From Solen grandis (taxonomy: Eukaryota > Mollusca > Bivalvia > Adapedonta > Solenidae): a stretch of DNA of 64,000 nucleotides. The notes under the pieces are model-generated. The model had not been told where the DNA came from. It was given only the letters and a program-made list of their open reading frames with translations, and searched no databases. Location: the NCBI GenBank assembly GCA_021229015.1, contig CM037785.1:38254416-38318415 (forward strand), read 5' to 3'. Below, one piece after another: positions 35,252-46,572 of this stretch (position 1 is the stretch's first letter; each line of letters opens with the position of its first letter). A program made the position numbers and the translations under genes.

Positions 35252-35892
35252 TGAAAATAATAGTACTCCATACATACAAAACATATTTTTTCTTATATAT
35301 ACGGAATACTAAATTCTACTGAACTTCAAATCCCTGTGATATTTATTTCAATTTAAAAAAAACACACTCACAGACAAGTGAATTTATATCTAAGTCTTTA
35401 AATAATTTATTTTACAACAAGAAAATTACCAAGAAACAGCTGATTTCTCCATACTGCCTGGGTTTTTTTTTTTCTTTCAACGCCCGAATAGTCAGCCCTT
35501 TAATAATTTAAATTTAACGGTTTGACAGATTGCGGGAAAATAATCGCAATATCGCTGACCAATTTCGCAGCGTAAAAATCCGAATCATCCCGAAATGTAC
35601 TGCGCTGCTGGTCCAGGTTGTTGTCCTTTTCTCGGATTCGCATATATTTCAAACAAATAAACATACAAAGGAGGATTATTTTCACGACAATTTTGTATAT
35701 TTCGATAGAGAAATATATATTTGAGTGATTCCGTATGTTAACTTCATAGATTTATTTGAATGATTTGAAAAAACGGAGTTGAAGCGAGTCGACCCGTGAA
35801 AAGATGTCCACCCTTGTTGGTAGTGTATGTACAGTGTGTGTGTGTGTGTGTGGGGTGTGTGGTGTGTGTGTGTGTGGGAGCAAGTCCCTGTG
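35252..35892 (-). repeat. Right arm of the foldback transposon
   Basis: It is the reverse complement of the left arm, including the internal motif caaatccctgtg at 35,327-35,338 and a (GT)n run at about 35,835-35,876. It ends TGGGAGCAAGTCCCTGTG. Confidence 0.92.
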
Positions 35893-37278
35893 CTTATCTA
35901 GTAAGAATTGGCAAATTGACATTAACGTTAAAAAATCAGAAGTAGTTATTTTCAGACAGAAGCGCACAGTTCCAAATTCAGCAATAATGTATGGTGATAA
36001 ACGTATTTCACAAACAAACCACGCGAACTACCTGGGCATACGGCAAGATAGTAATTTGAAATGCACAGAAAGAATTAAAGAGCGATGCCAGCAGGCAAAG
36101 AGTGCGTGTTAACACAGTGTGTGCACCCACACGGTATCAACCCAAATGTTTCAGTAGAGATTTATATTAAAATTGTGCAGCCTGTTACTTTATATGGGAG
36201 TGAATTATAGAACAATATTACACAGAATAACATTCGCATTTTAAACAGATTCCAACATTTTGTTGTTAAAAAAACTTCAAGGCCTCCTCTCTCGCACCAG
36301 ATCTGACATATGTAAGTCGATGCTTGGTATCAATAAATTATATTGTGTTGTGATTGTAAAAAAAATGCTATATTTGCACTCGATTCTTGGCTTAGGTACA
36401 AACTGCGTAAATCGTAAAACATTTACGCATAGATACTTTCATTATTTGACCAGAGGGCAATGTCAGACGGGATTTGTCCCAGATATCTGTAGAATTGGCC
36501 TACATTAATTTATTAACCTAAGAATCTCAAATCCTGGCTCCATGTCCACGAGACTCCAACGGAAACGTTTCATAAAATTCGCCGTAAATAATTTACACCA
36601 CGAACTTTGTATACCCAGTGTGGCCACAGATGACGATTTTAGGCACTTTATATTATTACAACCCTGTATAATGAAGTCGCCTGTATACAGCGTTTGCAGA
36701 TTACAAAAGTATAACCACATTAGGAGTCACATTTCTAGACCGTGGTGTCGACTTCCTTAAACAACTCCTAGACTCTGTGAGAAGTGTGGTTTATTATATA
36801 ACGATATTGTGATTCATTGCTTTTCTTCTTGTCTAGCTAACTAATACGATCGTTGGGCTTTATTTGACAGCATTTATCGCATAGATCCAATACTGACCCA
36901 GACATTAGTAGCTTAGATGCAGAAGATCTTTATATCACTCTCCTTGGTTCAAATGTTCATTTACCCGAGACTGTTAATTGCAATGAACTATCTTACTTAG
37001 AAATATCATTCCTATTCATTTATAACTGCATGAAGAACCTCGTATAAAACTCTTTATAAAGAATAATGAGTTCTTACATATCTTAATATGATAAGAACTT
37101 TCAACTCATGTGCTTTATATTGGTGACCTCAGTCTCATGTCATTGATGTGTGTTTGTGTTTGTATCTTTTGTTCATTTGTAAAATCTTTACTTATCATTT
37201 GTGTCATGTACTATTCATGTAAATATCCTGCATTTCACCAATATTGGTAGCAATAAAGAAATTGAATTGAAATGAATA
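35893..37278 (+). pseudogene. Broken LINE, 3' portion: thumb/C-terminal region and 3' end
   Basis: The reading frame resumes with NWQIDINVKKSEVVIF, HANYLGIRQDSNLK and ERIKERCQQAKSA, the region downstream of YADD in jockey/CR1-like enzymes. Later fragments, in shifted frames, include LLSRTRSDICKSMLG, QCQTGFVPDICRI and FIKFAVNNLHHELC. Stops and frameshifts are frequent. The element ends near caataaagaaattgaattga, a short A-rich terminal repeat of the kind that closes many such LINEs. Confidence 0.82.
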
Positions 37279-37354
37279 GAATACATTTTCATTATAAACA
37301 TCATGCAGCAGTAATATCAATATAGTTACTAACTTGACTTAATTATTTGCGTTT

Positions 37355-37423
37355 ACCGTCGCTTCGACAGTATTTCAGTCATATAGCGACGTCCAGCTAA
37401 TTACAGGTAAAAGAAGACCCCTA
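37355..37423 (-). mobile_element. Family 2 SINE tail, inverted
   Basis: The minus strand reads ggggtcttc.., ctgtaattagctggacgtcg and tgactgaaatactgtcgaag plus cgacggtaaacg, as at 5,415-5,491. The head is absent. It borders the 17-bp repeat that follows. Confidence 0.8.
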
Positions 37424-37740
37424 AGACAAACTCACTATTAAGACCTCCTCGCTATTAAGACCAATTCGCTATTAAGATCAGCTCGCTTTTGAGATCACCT
37501 CGCTTTTAAGACCACAGCGCTATTAAGACATCCTCGCTATTAAAAACATCCCTTTAAGGAACCTTTTCACGCTATTAACCACCTCGCTTTTAAGGACGTA
37601 CTCTCTATTAAGACCACGCTTTAATTTAAATTAAGATCCTCACTTTGAAGACCACCTCACTATTAAGACCACCTCGCTATTAAGACCACCTCGCTATTAA
37701 GACCACCTCGCTTTGCTGGAGTCGATGATGGTCTTAATAG
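37424..37740 (+). repeat. 17-bp degenerate minisatellite
   Basis: The unit is CGCTATTAAGACCACCT, with many variants (gcttttaagacc, cactattaagacc), about 17-18 copies. The last three units are perfect. Just beyond, gatggtcttaatagcgatg at 37,727-37,745 is an inverted copy. Confidence 0.85.
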
Positions 37741-37745
37741 CGATG

Positions 37746-38370
37746 TTTTACTCTACAATCATTGATAAAAAGGACCGTTATTATGGTTACAATAAAATGG
37801 AATATGTTTTAAACCAGTTATTATTAAATTTAACTTATAATACGATGCCATATTATTCACTTTCACTTATATCGCTTTCCGACATGCATTTTGACAAATA
37901 TGTGCTACAACTTATCAAATGAGGCTGGGGAAATTATACATGACAAGCTTATGCTTGTCACAACTTTTCACTAATTGTAGTTCGTATGTGCACACATCTA
38001 TATAAAATGTCAATAGTAGTTCTCCCAAATAAGTGTATGATAAACATGTCCTGTCAGACAGGTTGTGGGTCGATGTAAAATATTAGATATGCAAGGTAAA
38101 GCAATCCTCGGTAAGCTTTGGGGCGTAAAAAATCATCGTTTTTGTCCTTCTGAAATCTCGAAATGTAAATAAAATGATATGATGTATTTTTAATATCCAT
38201 TTTAAATTTAAAACTGAAGCTCATTGTTACTTAGATACCGTTGATGCCACGCGCCGTCTCATATTTTAGTATTGTTAAAATAGTACCGGGAACTAAGTAT
38301 TAATGTAAAAATATTTTTATTATCCTTTGTACGTAGTGTAAAACACAGAAAATCCATGATTGGTTGACAT
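37746..38370. other. No recognisable gene
   Basis: AT-rich sequence. A 69-codon open frame at 37,713-37,922 starts inside the minisatellite and is not supported. Confidence 0.5.
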
Positions 38371-38507
38371 GTTGTCAGGTTAATGTGACTATGTGTGGTA
38401 TCATGATTTTGTCCACGGCATGATACCATATCGGAAATTAATCAGCTTCATGTAGACAAAAGTCAACAAATAATTTAATATAGTCGGTAGGACATCATAA
38501 TAGACCC
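38371..38507 (+). mobile_element. Family 1 SINE, diverged 3' fragment
   Basis: gttgacatgttgtcaggtta, gtgtggtatcatga, cacggcatgatacca and tagtcggtagga follow the family 1 order. It is truncated and old, with an internal insertion near 38,432-38,480. Confidence 0.6.
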
Positions 38508-38708
38508 AAGGAAAAAATGTATTGGTAATTGTTATCTGCATTACAATTAATGTGGCCTGTTAATATTAAAATCGGTGTGCGCTTGATAAAAAAAAAAGGT
38601 TAGGAGAACAAGTATTATTCTTTTGTTGCGTACAACAATTTCATGTCATCCAAACGCATTTCGCAACAATTACTTGAATCTATAAGGTTGGTAAGGTTAG
38701 TAAACACA

Positions 38709-38821
38709 TGACTTCTATAAATTGATACATGCAATCCTAATGTGTAAAATGATCGATAAAAAAACCCACAGGACTTCTCTATATTGATACATGCAATCCT
38801 AATGTGTAAAATGATCGATAC
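38709..38821 (+). repeat. Two-copy tandem duplication, 64-bp period
   Basis: gacttcta or gacttctc, then gatacatgcaatcctaatgt and gtaaaatgatcgata, occur at 38,709 and again at 38,773. The copies are almost identical. Confidence 0.8.
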
Positions 38822-38857
38822 GATTATAAGAATCCACCATGAGTATTCATGTAGGAT

Positions 38858-38942
38858 AGGGATATCTTACCCGAGGGTCAGAAATTTCAGGCAGGGACGA
38901 GGCTCTGCCTGAAATTTCTGATCCTGAGGCTGAGATATCCCT
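38858..38942. repeat. 37-bp imperfect inverted repeat with 10-nt loop
   Basis: The left arm is agggatatcttacccgaggg and tcagaaatttcaggcag. The right arm starts at 38,905 with ctgcctgaaatttctga and ends gagatatccct. Mismatches cluster in the middle. It would form a strong hairpin in RNA or DNA. A loosely similar inverted end (aatccctatcttcgtata) near 39,473 may mark a ~640-bp MITE. Confidence 0.75.
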
Positions 38943-38959
38943 TTCTTTCATAAATTTAC

Positions 38960-40387
38960 GAATGATGGATTTTTTTTTCTCGCATGAGCAATAATCACTT
39001 GCAGTCAGCTTCAATTTAATTAACATATCGAGCTTCCATTTTTTTTTAAATTTTTTTTTTTGGCAATTTTTTCTCGTCGATTAACAAGTTAAAACAATAA
39101 CATAATGAGACAAATCGGGATTATAAAGTACATTCGCAAGTATGTACCTAAAATTTGATGTTCGTTCGACTGGGAATTACCAATTGCTTAAAATAACTTA
39201 GTTAGAAATACCACTGTCCTTGACCGTGCGTAATAATATCTCCCCCCCCCCCCCCCCCCCGTAAAAATATTAAGCCTTATTTCACGTTCCGTAGTAATGG
39301 ATAACTAACTAGATATTACTATTTTCAAACATTATATCTATTCACATGAATTACAACCAGTTAGTATTGCATTTTGATAAAATGTATAACTTACAGCCAT
39401 CATTGTTTATTTACGTGACATGGAAGAAAGCTGATCACGTGACATGGAAGATAGAGTTTTCTTCCATGAGGGAAATCCCTATCTTCGTATATTGAACATG
39501 GGAGAAAAAAAAACGTCGTTAGTCATCCCTTCCACGAAACAATAAGACCACTTTTATTAAAATCTAGCAATGATCAAAGGGGTTACGGCAATTGAAACGA
39601 CATGAAGTAGGATTTCAATGGAAAAAAAGTTACCTACCTTCTTATTATATGCAAGGTTTTTGATTTTTTCTTAAACGACAGTTTTTCGTTTGACGAGGCA
39701 ATGATTACAGTAAAAGCGCTGCCTTTGTCATTTCCGCAAAATACAATGAAAATTGTTTAGTTTTGGCGAAAATCTTAAACCTTTGATTTCCATGATTCAC
39801 CTTTCAAAACTCGAAACTTCAAGGCGGATTTCGCCATCAACCGTGAGATACAGGTTTTATTTGTAATGTTCAACATCGCAGGGTTCAAAACAAAACTGAG
39901 GCGAGACTATTTCGTGGAAAGAAGACGAAATTTCATGACAAAAATATGTTAAGCTGTTTGACACATCACAAATCATAGATACGTCTTTTCGTAAGATAAC
40001 CAGACTACAATATTCCCTTCGATTGCGACATTTTTCCCCATAATCGTGTCTCCTGAAATGACAGAAATGACCACCATATATGCTAGATGTGGCTGTTCGG
40101 ATACACTTCTGATATTATTTAGTAAGAACTGAATAGATATTAAAATTAACATTTCATCATAAAATAAATAAAAATAAAATACACTAAACCGAACACTGTC
40201 CTTGTCGTATTTTAAAGAGAAATACGACGAAGTTAAAGCGATAAGTTGCTTGGAGCATTAAGAGTTCTGTACAAAGCAAAACATCATCATCAAAATAGTT
40301 TTTCAAAGCCGAACTGATAGCAATCTACATAACATTATTATCCTGACTTTAAGTTTTGTGGCAAAATTAAAATAAATACAGATCAGG
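38960..40387. other. No recognisable gene
   Basis: AT-rich sequence with a poly-C run at about 39,241-39,260. No coding signal was found beyond short random frames. Confidence 0.5.
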
Positions 40388-40533
40388 ATGATTGGCCCGG
40401 TGTCAGATAATGAGGCAGCTGTGGTAGCATGCCACATGTCAGCGGCGTGATATTGCGTGTGACAGCATTTGGTCTGTTTCAAGTGGTCATAGTCTTAAAA
40501 GGACCGAAATACTGCCGATGGGACCTTAAAAAT
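40388..40533 (+). mobile_element. Family 1 SINE, 3' part
   Basis: gattggcccggtgtcagata, tagcatgccacatgtc, ggcgtgatattgcgtgtgac and ccgaaatactgccgatggg follow the family order. It lacks the head. Confidence 0.75.
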
Positions 40534-40678
40534 TAAAAAAAGAAAATAACAGGAAACGGAACCCGTATTTACTTTTACAATAAAATTATTTTGTAAACTT
40601 AAACATAAGATTACAATTTTTATAGTCATGCATGTGAATAGTAGTTTTCCTAATTATCTAATGCTTTTCGGTGGGTTA

Positions 40679-40731
40679 AATATATATATATATATATAAA
40701 ATATATATAATATATATATATATATATATTA
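40679..40731. repeat. (TA)n microsatellite
   Basis: An almost pure TA run of about 50 bp with a few interruptions (aaaatatata). Confidence 0.9.
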
Positions 40732-41449
40732 ATTTTGCAGCCTCATATGAAAATCAATTGCCATATATAAAATTCACCAAAAGGTAGCACTGGACTTTCG
40801 CCAAAACATTTCCGTAGAGCCCGAATCCGTGTAAAATGAAGTTCAATCTGTTTCGAGGTTCAATCTGAATCCGATTCACAATTTTGCACGTGGAAAAACT
40901 GGACGGGCGAAATCGCAAAGGTACGATGACGAAACAACGGATGTCGATACGAAACAAACGATGTACGATGACGAAAACGCGAAATTATAACGCAATTTAA
41001 TCATCGTGTTTTCGCAGTGGTACTTTTGCATTTTTATCATCGTAGTTTTGAATTTTCGTGGTTTACTGTTATTGCATTTAAATTTTTTCATTTACAGGCA
41101 ATTCCCCCTTATATAATTTATTTAATTATAAGTATTGACTACCGAACTTCCTCAACTAGAGTTTTATAATAATAAACACACTACCTTCTATCATGTGTCA
41201 TCGTTAACAGTTCAGTTGAGGGGTATTTATTTTAAATGCGCATTTAAGTCTTCTTCATTTGACCGCACGCTGTTGATCTCTAAGTGAGACAATAGAACTC
41301 TGTATATCATGTCCATAATCTGAGAAATTAAAATTGGATTGTGTAAATAGCTTTGAACTGGTTAATTATTTTGCGCGACATACCGATTTCACCGGGAAAT
41401 GGTTCTGGCATCTTCCCTTTTGGGCGCTCAGAATTTATACAGAAAAGTT
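40732..41449. other. No recognisable gene
   Basis: Clean AT-rich sequence. Repeated acgatgacgaaac words near 40,920-40,975 form a short degenerate repeat. Confidence 0.5.
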
Positions 41450-41605
41450 TCGGACTGGTTGACCCGGTGTTAGGATAATGTACTGTGTGTGGTAAACCAC
41501 GTGCCATCGGCGTGATACTGATTGGCAGTTCTATATACATTGTATTCTCAAGTAACAATGAGTCAAAATATTGAAATACATTCGGTTGGATGTTTAACTT
41601 TAAAC
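41450..41605 (+). mobile_element. Family 1 SINE, diverged 3' fragment
   Basis: ggactggttgacccggtgtt, aggataatgtactgtgtgtg, ggcgtgatactg and gaaatacattcggttggatg keep the family order with several gaps. Confidence 0.65.
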
Positions 41606-42212
41606 AAATAACAGCGGTGCAACAACACGAACTAAACCGCGTTTCTAAAATTTATTTTGATCTAGTTACTATATATAACCTCACTCCAGAAAATTAAAAC
41701 TAACTCTAAACAACATTAACAATATGCATCATGTAATTTTTTTTGTTGGTTGTTAAAGCTTCACAATGATGTGGACATGGCTGCCTTTGCGACCATGTAG
41801 ACCAAGATTAGCATCACATCCGTGCAGTCTGATCATGTCCGCTGTTCAGTCAAGAAATGTTCATCAAGCATCGCGGGAAACCCGACATGGCACGAGTCAA
41901 TGTATGGTAAAAGGGGAGATAATGACACAGCCCTCCTTTTAAACAAGCATTGGTTACCTCCCATATTATTGCATGATCGCGGCTGTTTTTCTTTGAAGTC
42001 GACCGTGAGTAAAATTCTGAGACCACGGAAAACTGTGAAAAAAAAAACTTACAAAATAATCTTTTGAAACGCGTAGTGTGGTATCTTCGAAAAGTTTGGG
42101 GTTGTTAGCCGTGTAAGAGTAAAAACTGTAAAAATAAATACTATTGAGAATTGTTTGGTATCTATATTAAGTGGAGATGAATTTAGTGCATGCAGCTCGA
42201 GTGAAGAAAACA

Positions 42213-42240
42213 ACAACAACAACAACAACAACAACAAAAG
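42213..42240 (+). repeat. (CAA)n microsatellite
   Basis: About nine CAA triplets. Reads as poly-Thr or poly-Leu in spurious frames. Confidence 0.9.
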
Positions 42241-42299
42241 CAATAAACGTTGTAACATGTCAAATTAATTTGATTAGTTTGTTTGATTGTTTTTGGTTT

Positions 42300-42424
42300 T
42301 TCAGTATTCAGAAAGCTTCCTCACACGAAAAAATCCGAAGTCCCTACCGGGATTCGAACCTACGGCGGTGAGGGGCTGAGAGATTTGTAGTCCACGACTG
42401 TAACCGCTCGTCCACGGCGGCACC
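42300..42424 (-). mobile_element. Family 2 SINE head, inverted
   Basis: The minus strand reads gtggacgagcggttacagtc (A-box side), ctcagcccctcaccgccgta, then ggttcgaatcccggtaggga (B-box) and cgtgtgaggaagctttctga, as in the copy at 5,249. It is not a tRNA gene: the anticodon arm is aberrant and SINE body follows. Confidence 0.75.
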
Positions 42425-43412
42425 AAAATGTAGAATGATGCAGATGGCGTGTTTTCCTATAATTTTAAAAAAATATCAATTCTTACAGTCCTTTTTATAT
42501 TTTTGCACATGTACATAGTTGCTTTAATGGTAACTAAGCATCCCTGCTTTCCCCCTGGTCGTACGAATGGGACCGGTGTGGTCATAACCACTTGTCTTGT
42601 GTAACATTTCATTTAAGAAAAATGCCAAAAAAATATAAAAAAAAACACAGAATATAAGAATGGCAAAATACTCTTTGACGATGTTAAACTAAGAAAAAAT
42701 ATACCCATTATTCCACGCCGGAACTTGGCGAAGGCACGCACGAACACGCGAACATACGAGAAATATATCGATACCCAAGTCAGATATAAAGTCAGCCAAT
42801 ATAAATTCATTAATTACAGGTAAAATTGTGAATAAAAATAATAAGACTACATGAACACCATAAATTGCGAGTAATTTTGATTAGTTTGGTTCAGATCTGA
42901 CATCGATAAAATTAGAACAAAACTTCGTTGCAGCAAATCGTGTTTCATTTTTATCACGTGCATTTTATGTCTACACTGGTGGGTATGAACTATTTTCAGT
43001 TCAGCTGAGCCAAAATGTGACAACTATTCCGTGCCGAACATTGATTTATTTGGTCATCACAAGAAGTAAAGGATAGACAAAGCACGAGATTATCTATTCG
43101 ACTTAAACCACGTGACTCGTAAGCCAGCTTTACACGATGATCTCGTGCATGTTCCATAGACAACATTAATTTATACTGTATAATAAATATGTATTTACTT
43201 TGGCGTATCTTTATGAAGAAACTGTTCCAAATAATGAATTAATTAATAAATTTATTAGTAACAATAACAATTAATTCATTAATTTATAATGTAATTAACT
43301 ATGAAACATCGCGATATAAATACTAATTTGATTTTTATTTTCAAAATCAACATCAAAGAAAAAATCTAATGCATAGAGATTAGTGAATGATAAATGAACG
43401 AATTATACGAAT
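42425..43412. other. No recognisable gene
   Basis: Clean AT-rich sequence. No feature was recognised. Confidence 0.5.
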
Positions 43413-43462
43413 TACCCTGCCAGGATTCGAACCCACGCGTGAGGGACTGAGTGAGTAAAAAG
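43413..43462 (-). mobile_element. Family 2 SINE head fragment, inverted
   Basis: The minus strand reads actcactcagtccctcacgc then gggttcgaatcctggcaggg, the B-box region of family 2. Both ends are lost. Confidence 0.6.
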
Positions 43463-43785
43463 TTATGAAACGATATTAAATGGGAAAGGAATACATAGGA
43501 ATGATGACATTTTGTAATTTCAATACATGGACTGTATATCTATATTTTAAATGCTGTTATAAATAAATAATTGAAAAACAATAAATGAAATAGATTTTTT
43601 TTTTATATTTAAAAATCGGTAAATGAATACATAAACAGAGTTATCAATACGACTGAAAAATCGCAATGAAAATAAAAGTACAGAAATTATTTTAAAAAAC
43701 TACAATCAAATTTAAAAAAAAAGTGTTGTCATATATATAAACTTCAATAATAAAAAAGCGATTAGAGAATAAAGAACAAATAAAG

Positions 43786-46345
43786 CAATAAAAATGTAAT
43801 AAATGAGTATTATGTAAATAAAAATACAATAAATGATATTATGTATAATAAAAATGTAATAAATGAGTATAAGTGTAATAATAAAAATGTAATAAAATGA
43901 ATATTATATATAATAAAAATGTAATAAATGAGTATTAGTATATAAATAAAAATGTAATAAATGAGATATAGTGTATAATAAAAATGTAATAAATGAGTAA
44001 TAGTGTATAATAAAAATGTAATAAATGAGTAATAGTGTATAATAAAAATGTAATAAATGAGTAATAAGTGATAATAAAAATGTAAAAGTAGTATTAGTGT
44101 ATAATAAAAATGTAATAAATGAGTATTAGTGTAAAATAAAAATGAATAAATGATATTATGTATATTAAAAATGCAATAATGGTATTAGTGTATAATAAAA
44201 ATGTAAAAATGATATTATGTATAATAAAAATTAATTAAATGAGTATAAGTGTATAATAAAAATGTAATAAATGAGTAATAGTGTATAATAAAAATGCAAT
44301 AAATAGCATTATGTAAATAAAAATGCAATAAATGAGTATTAGTGTATAATAAAAATGCAATAAATGATATTATGTATAATAAAAATGTAATAAATGATAT
44401 TAGTGTATAAATAAAAATATAAAAAATGATAATAGTGTATAATAAAAATTAATAAATATAATAGTGTATAATAAAAATGTAATAAGGAGTATTATGGTAT
44501 AATAAAAATGTAATAAATGATAATATGTATAATAAAAATGTAATAAATGATATTAGTGTAAATAAAAAATGAAAAAAATGAGTATTATGTATAATAAAAA
44601 TATAATAAATGATTATTAGTGTATAATAAAAAATGCAATAAATGAGTATTAGTTATAATAAAAATGCAATAAATAGTATAAGTTATAAAAAAATGTAATA
44701 AATGATATTAGTGTATAATAAAAAGCAATAAAGAGTATTAGTGTAAATAAAAATGTAATAAATGAGTAATAGTGTATAATAAAAATTAATAAATGATAAT
44801 AGTGTATAATAAAAATGTAATAAATAGTATTAGTGAAATAAAAATGTAATAATGAGTAATATATATAATAAAAATGTAATAAATGAGTATTAGTGTATAA
44901 TAAAAATGTAATAATGAGTAATAGTGTAATAATAAAAATGCAATAAATGATATAGTGTATAATAAAAATGTAATAAATGAGATATTAGTTATAAAAAAAA
45001 GAATAAATGAGTATTATGTATAATAAAAATGTAATAAATGATAATAGTGTATAATAAAAATGTAATAATGATAATAGTGTATAATAAAAATGTAATAAAT
45101 AGTATTAGTGTATAATAAAAATGTAATAAGTGAGTAATAGTGTAAATAAAAATGCAATAAATGAGTATTATGTATAATAAAAATGTAATAATGATAATAG
45201 TGTATAATAAAAATGAATAAAGAGTATTAGTATAATAAAAATGCAATAAATGATATATGTATTAATAAAAATGTAATAAAAGTTATAAGTGATAATAAAA
45301 ATGAATAAATGAATTAGTATAAATAAAAATGCAATAAATGAGTATAAAGTTAATAAAAAAATGTAATAAATGAGTATTAGTGTATAATAAAAATTAATAA
45401 ATGATATTAGTATAATAAAAAATAGCAATAAATGAGTATAATGTTTAAAAAAAATTGTAAATAAATGAGTATTATGTATAATAAAAATGCAATAAATGAG
45501 CATAAAGTTATAATAAAAATGTAATAAATGAGTATTATGTATAATAAAAATCAATAAATGAGTATAAGTGTATAATAAAAATTAATAAATGATAATAGTG
45601 TATAAATAAAAATGTAATAAATGAGTATTAGTGTATAATAAAAATGTAATAATGAGTAATAGTAATAATAAAAATGCAATAAATGATATTATGTATTAAT
45701 AAAATGTAATAAATATGTATAAGTTATAAAAAAATTGTAATAAATGATATTAGTGTAAAATAAAAATTAATAAAATGAGTAATTAAGTGTATAATAAAAA
45801 TTAATAAATGATATTAAGTGTATAATAAAATGTAAATAAATGAGTATTAAGTATAATAAAAATGTAATTAAATGAGTATTAGTGTATAATAAAAATGTAA
45901 AAATGAGTATAAGTGTATAATAAAAATGTAATAAATGGTATTATGTATAAAAAAAATTAATAAATGAATATTAAGTGTATAATAAAAATGTAATAAAATG
46001 TTATTAGTATAATAAAAATGTAATAAATAGTATAAGTTATAATAAAAATTAATAAATGAGTAATATGTATAATAAAAATTAATAAATAGTATTATGTATA
46101 ATAAAAATGTAATAAGTATAATAGTATATAATAAAAATGCAATAAATGAGTATTAGTGTATAATAAAAATGTTAATAAATGAGATAAGTGTATAATAAAA
46201 ATGAATAAATGATATTAGTTAATAAAAATTAATAATGATATTAGTGTATAATAAAAATGGAATAAATGAATTAGTATAATTAAAAATGTAAAATATATTA
46301 GTGTTAATAAAAATGTAATAAATGAGTATTAGTGTATAATAAAAC
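43786..46345 (+). repeat. 32-bp AT-rich satellite array, about 80 copies
   Basis: The unit is aataaatgagtattagtgta plus taataaaaatgt, continuous over 2.56 kb. Variation is largely single-base loss in A and T runs and of the g in gag and gtg. This resembles uncorrected long-read error more than divergence. Minus-strand open frames rich in F, I, L and Y come from the array. Confidence 0.93.
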
Positions 46346-46572
46346 TGATCTCATATAATAGGATGCTTTTTTTATTCACATCTATCCTCGCATTTTCCTT
46401 AACAATGCACACTGTCCATGGGATATTCTTTTTTTTTAATTAGATTATTTCATTTAAAAAATGTATCATGGTCATTGCAGTTTTCTGTAGAAAAGTACCC
46501 ATGTTTAAATTGGATATCTCACACTATTAAGGGGCGGTGTTTTCACGTGTATGCATAAACTGATGAAAAACC

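Larger units (their letters stand above)
34001..35892. mobile_element. Foldback DNA transposon with ~620-640-bp inverted arms, inserted in the LINE
   Basis: The termini are CACAGGGACTTGCTCCCA at 34,001 and its exact reverse complement ending at 35,892. The arms (34,001-34,621 and 35,252-35,892) are nearly identical, differing mainly in homopolymer and CA/GT run lengths and a few bases. A 630-bp AT-rich spacer carries no transposase. A 7-bp target duplication, CTTATCT, flanks it. The superfamily is unclear: CA...TG ends with 7 bp suggest P-like or Dada-like enzymes, while long arms recall foldback or Mutator elements. It must have been moved by an enzyme coded elsewhere. Confidence 0.9.

Noticed and set aside
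34150..35724. Two pairs of identical 61- and 64-codon frames in opposite orientation
   Set aside because: They are the same sequence in the two arms of the foldback transposon. No coding evidence such as a domain or start context.
42330..42424. Possible minus-strand tRNA gene
   Set aside because: It matches the head of SINE family 2 and continues into its body.
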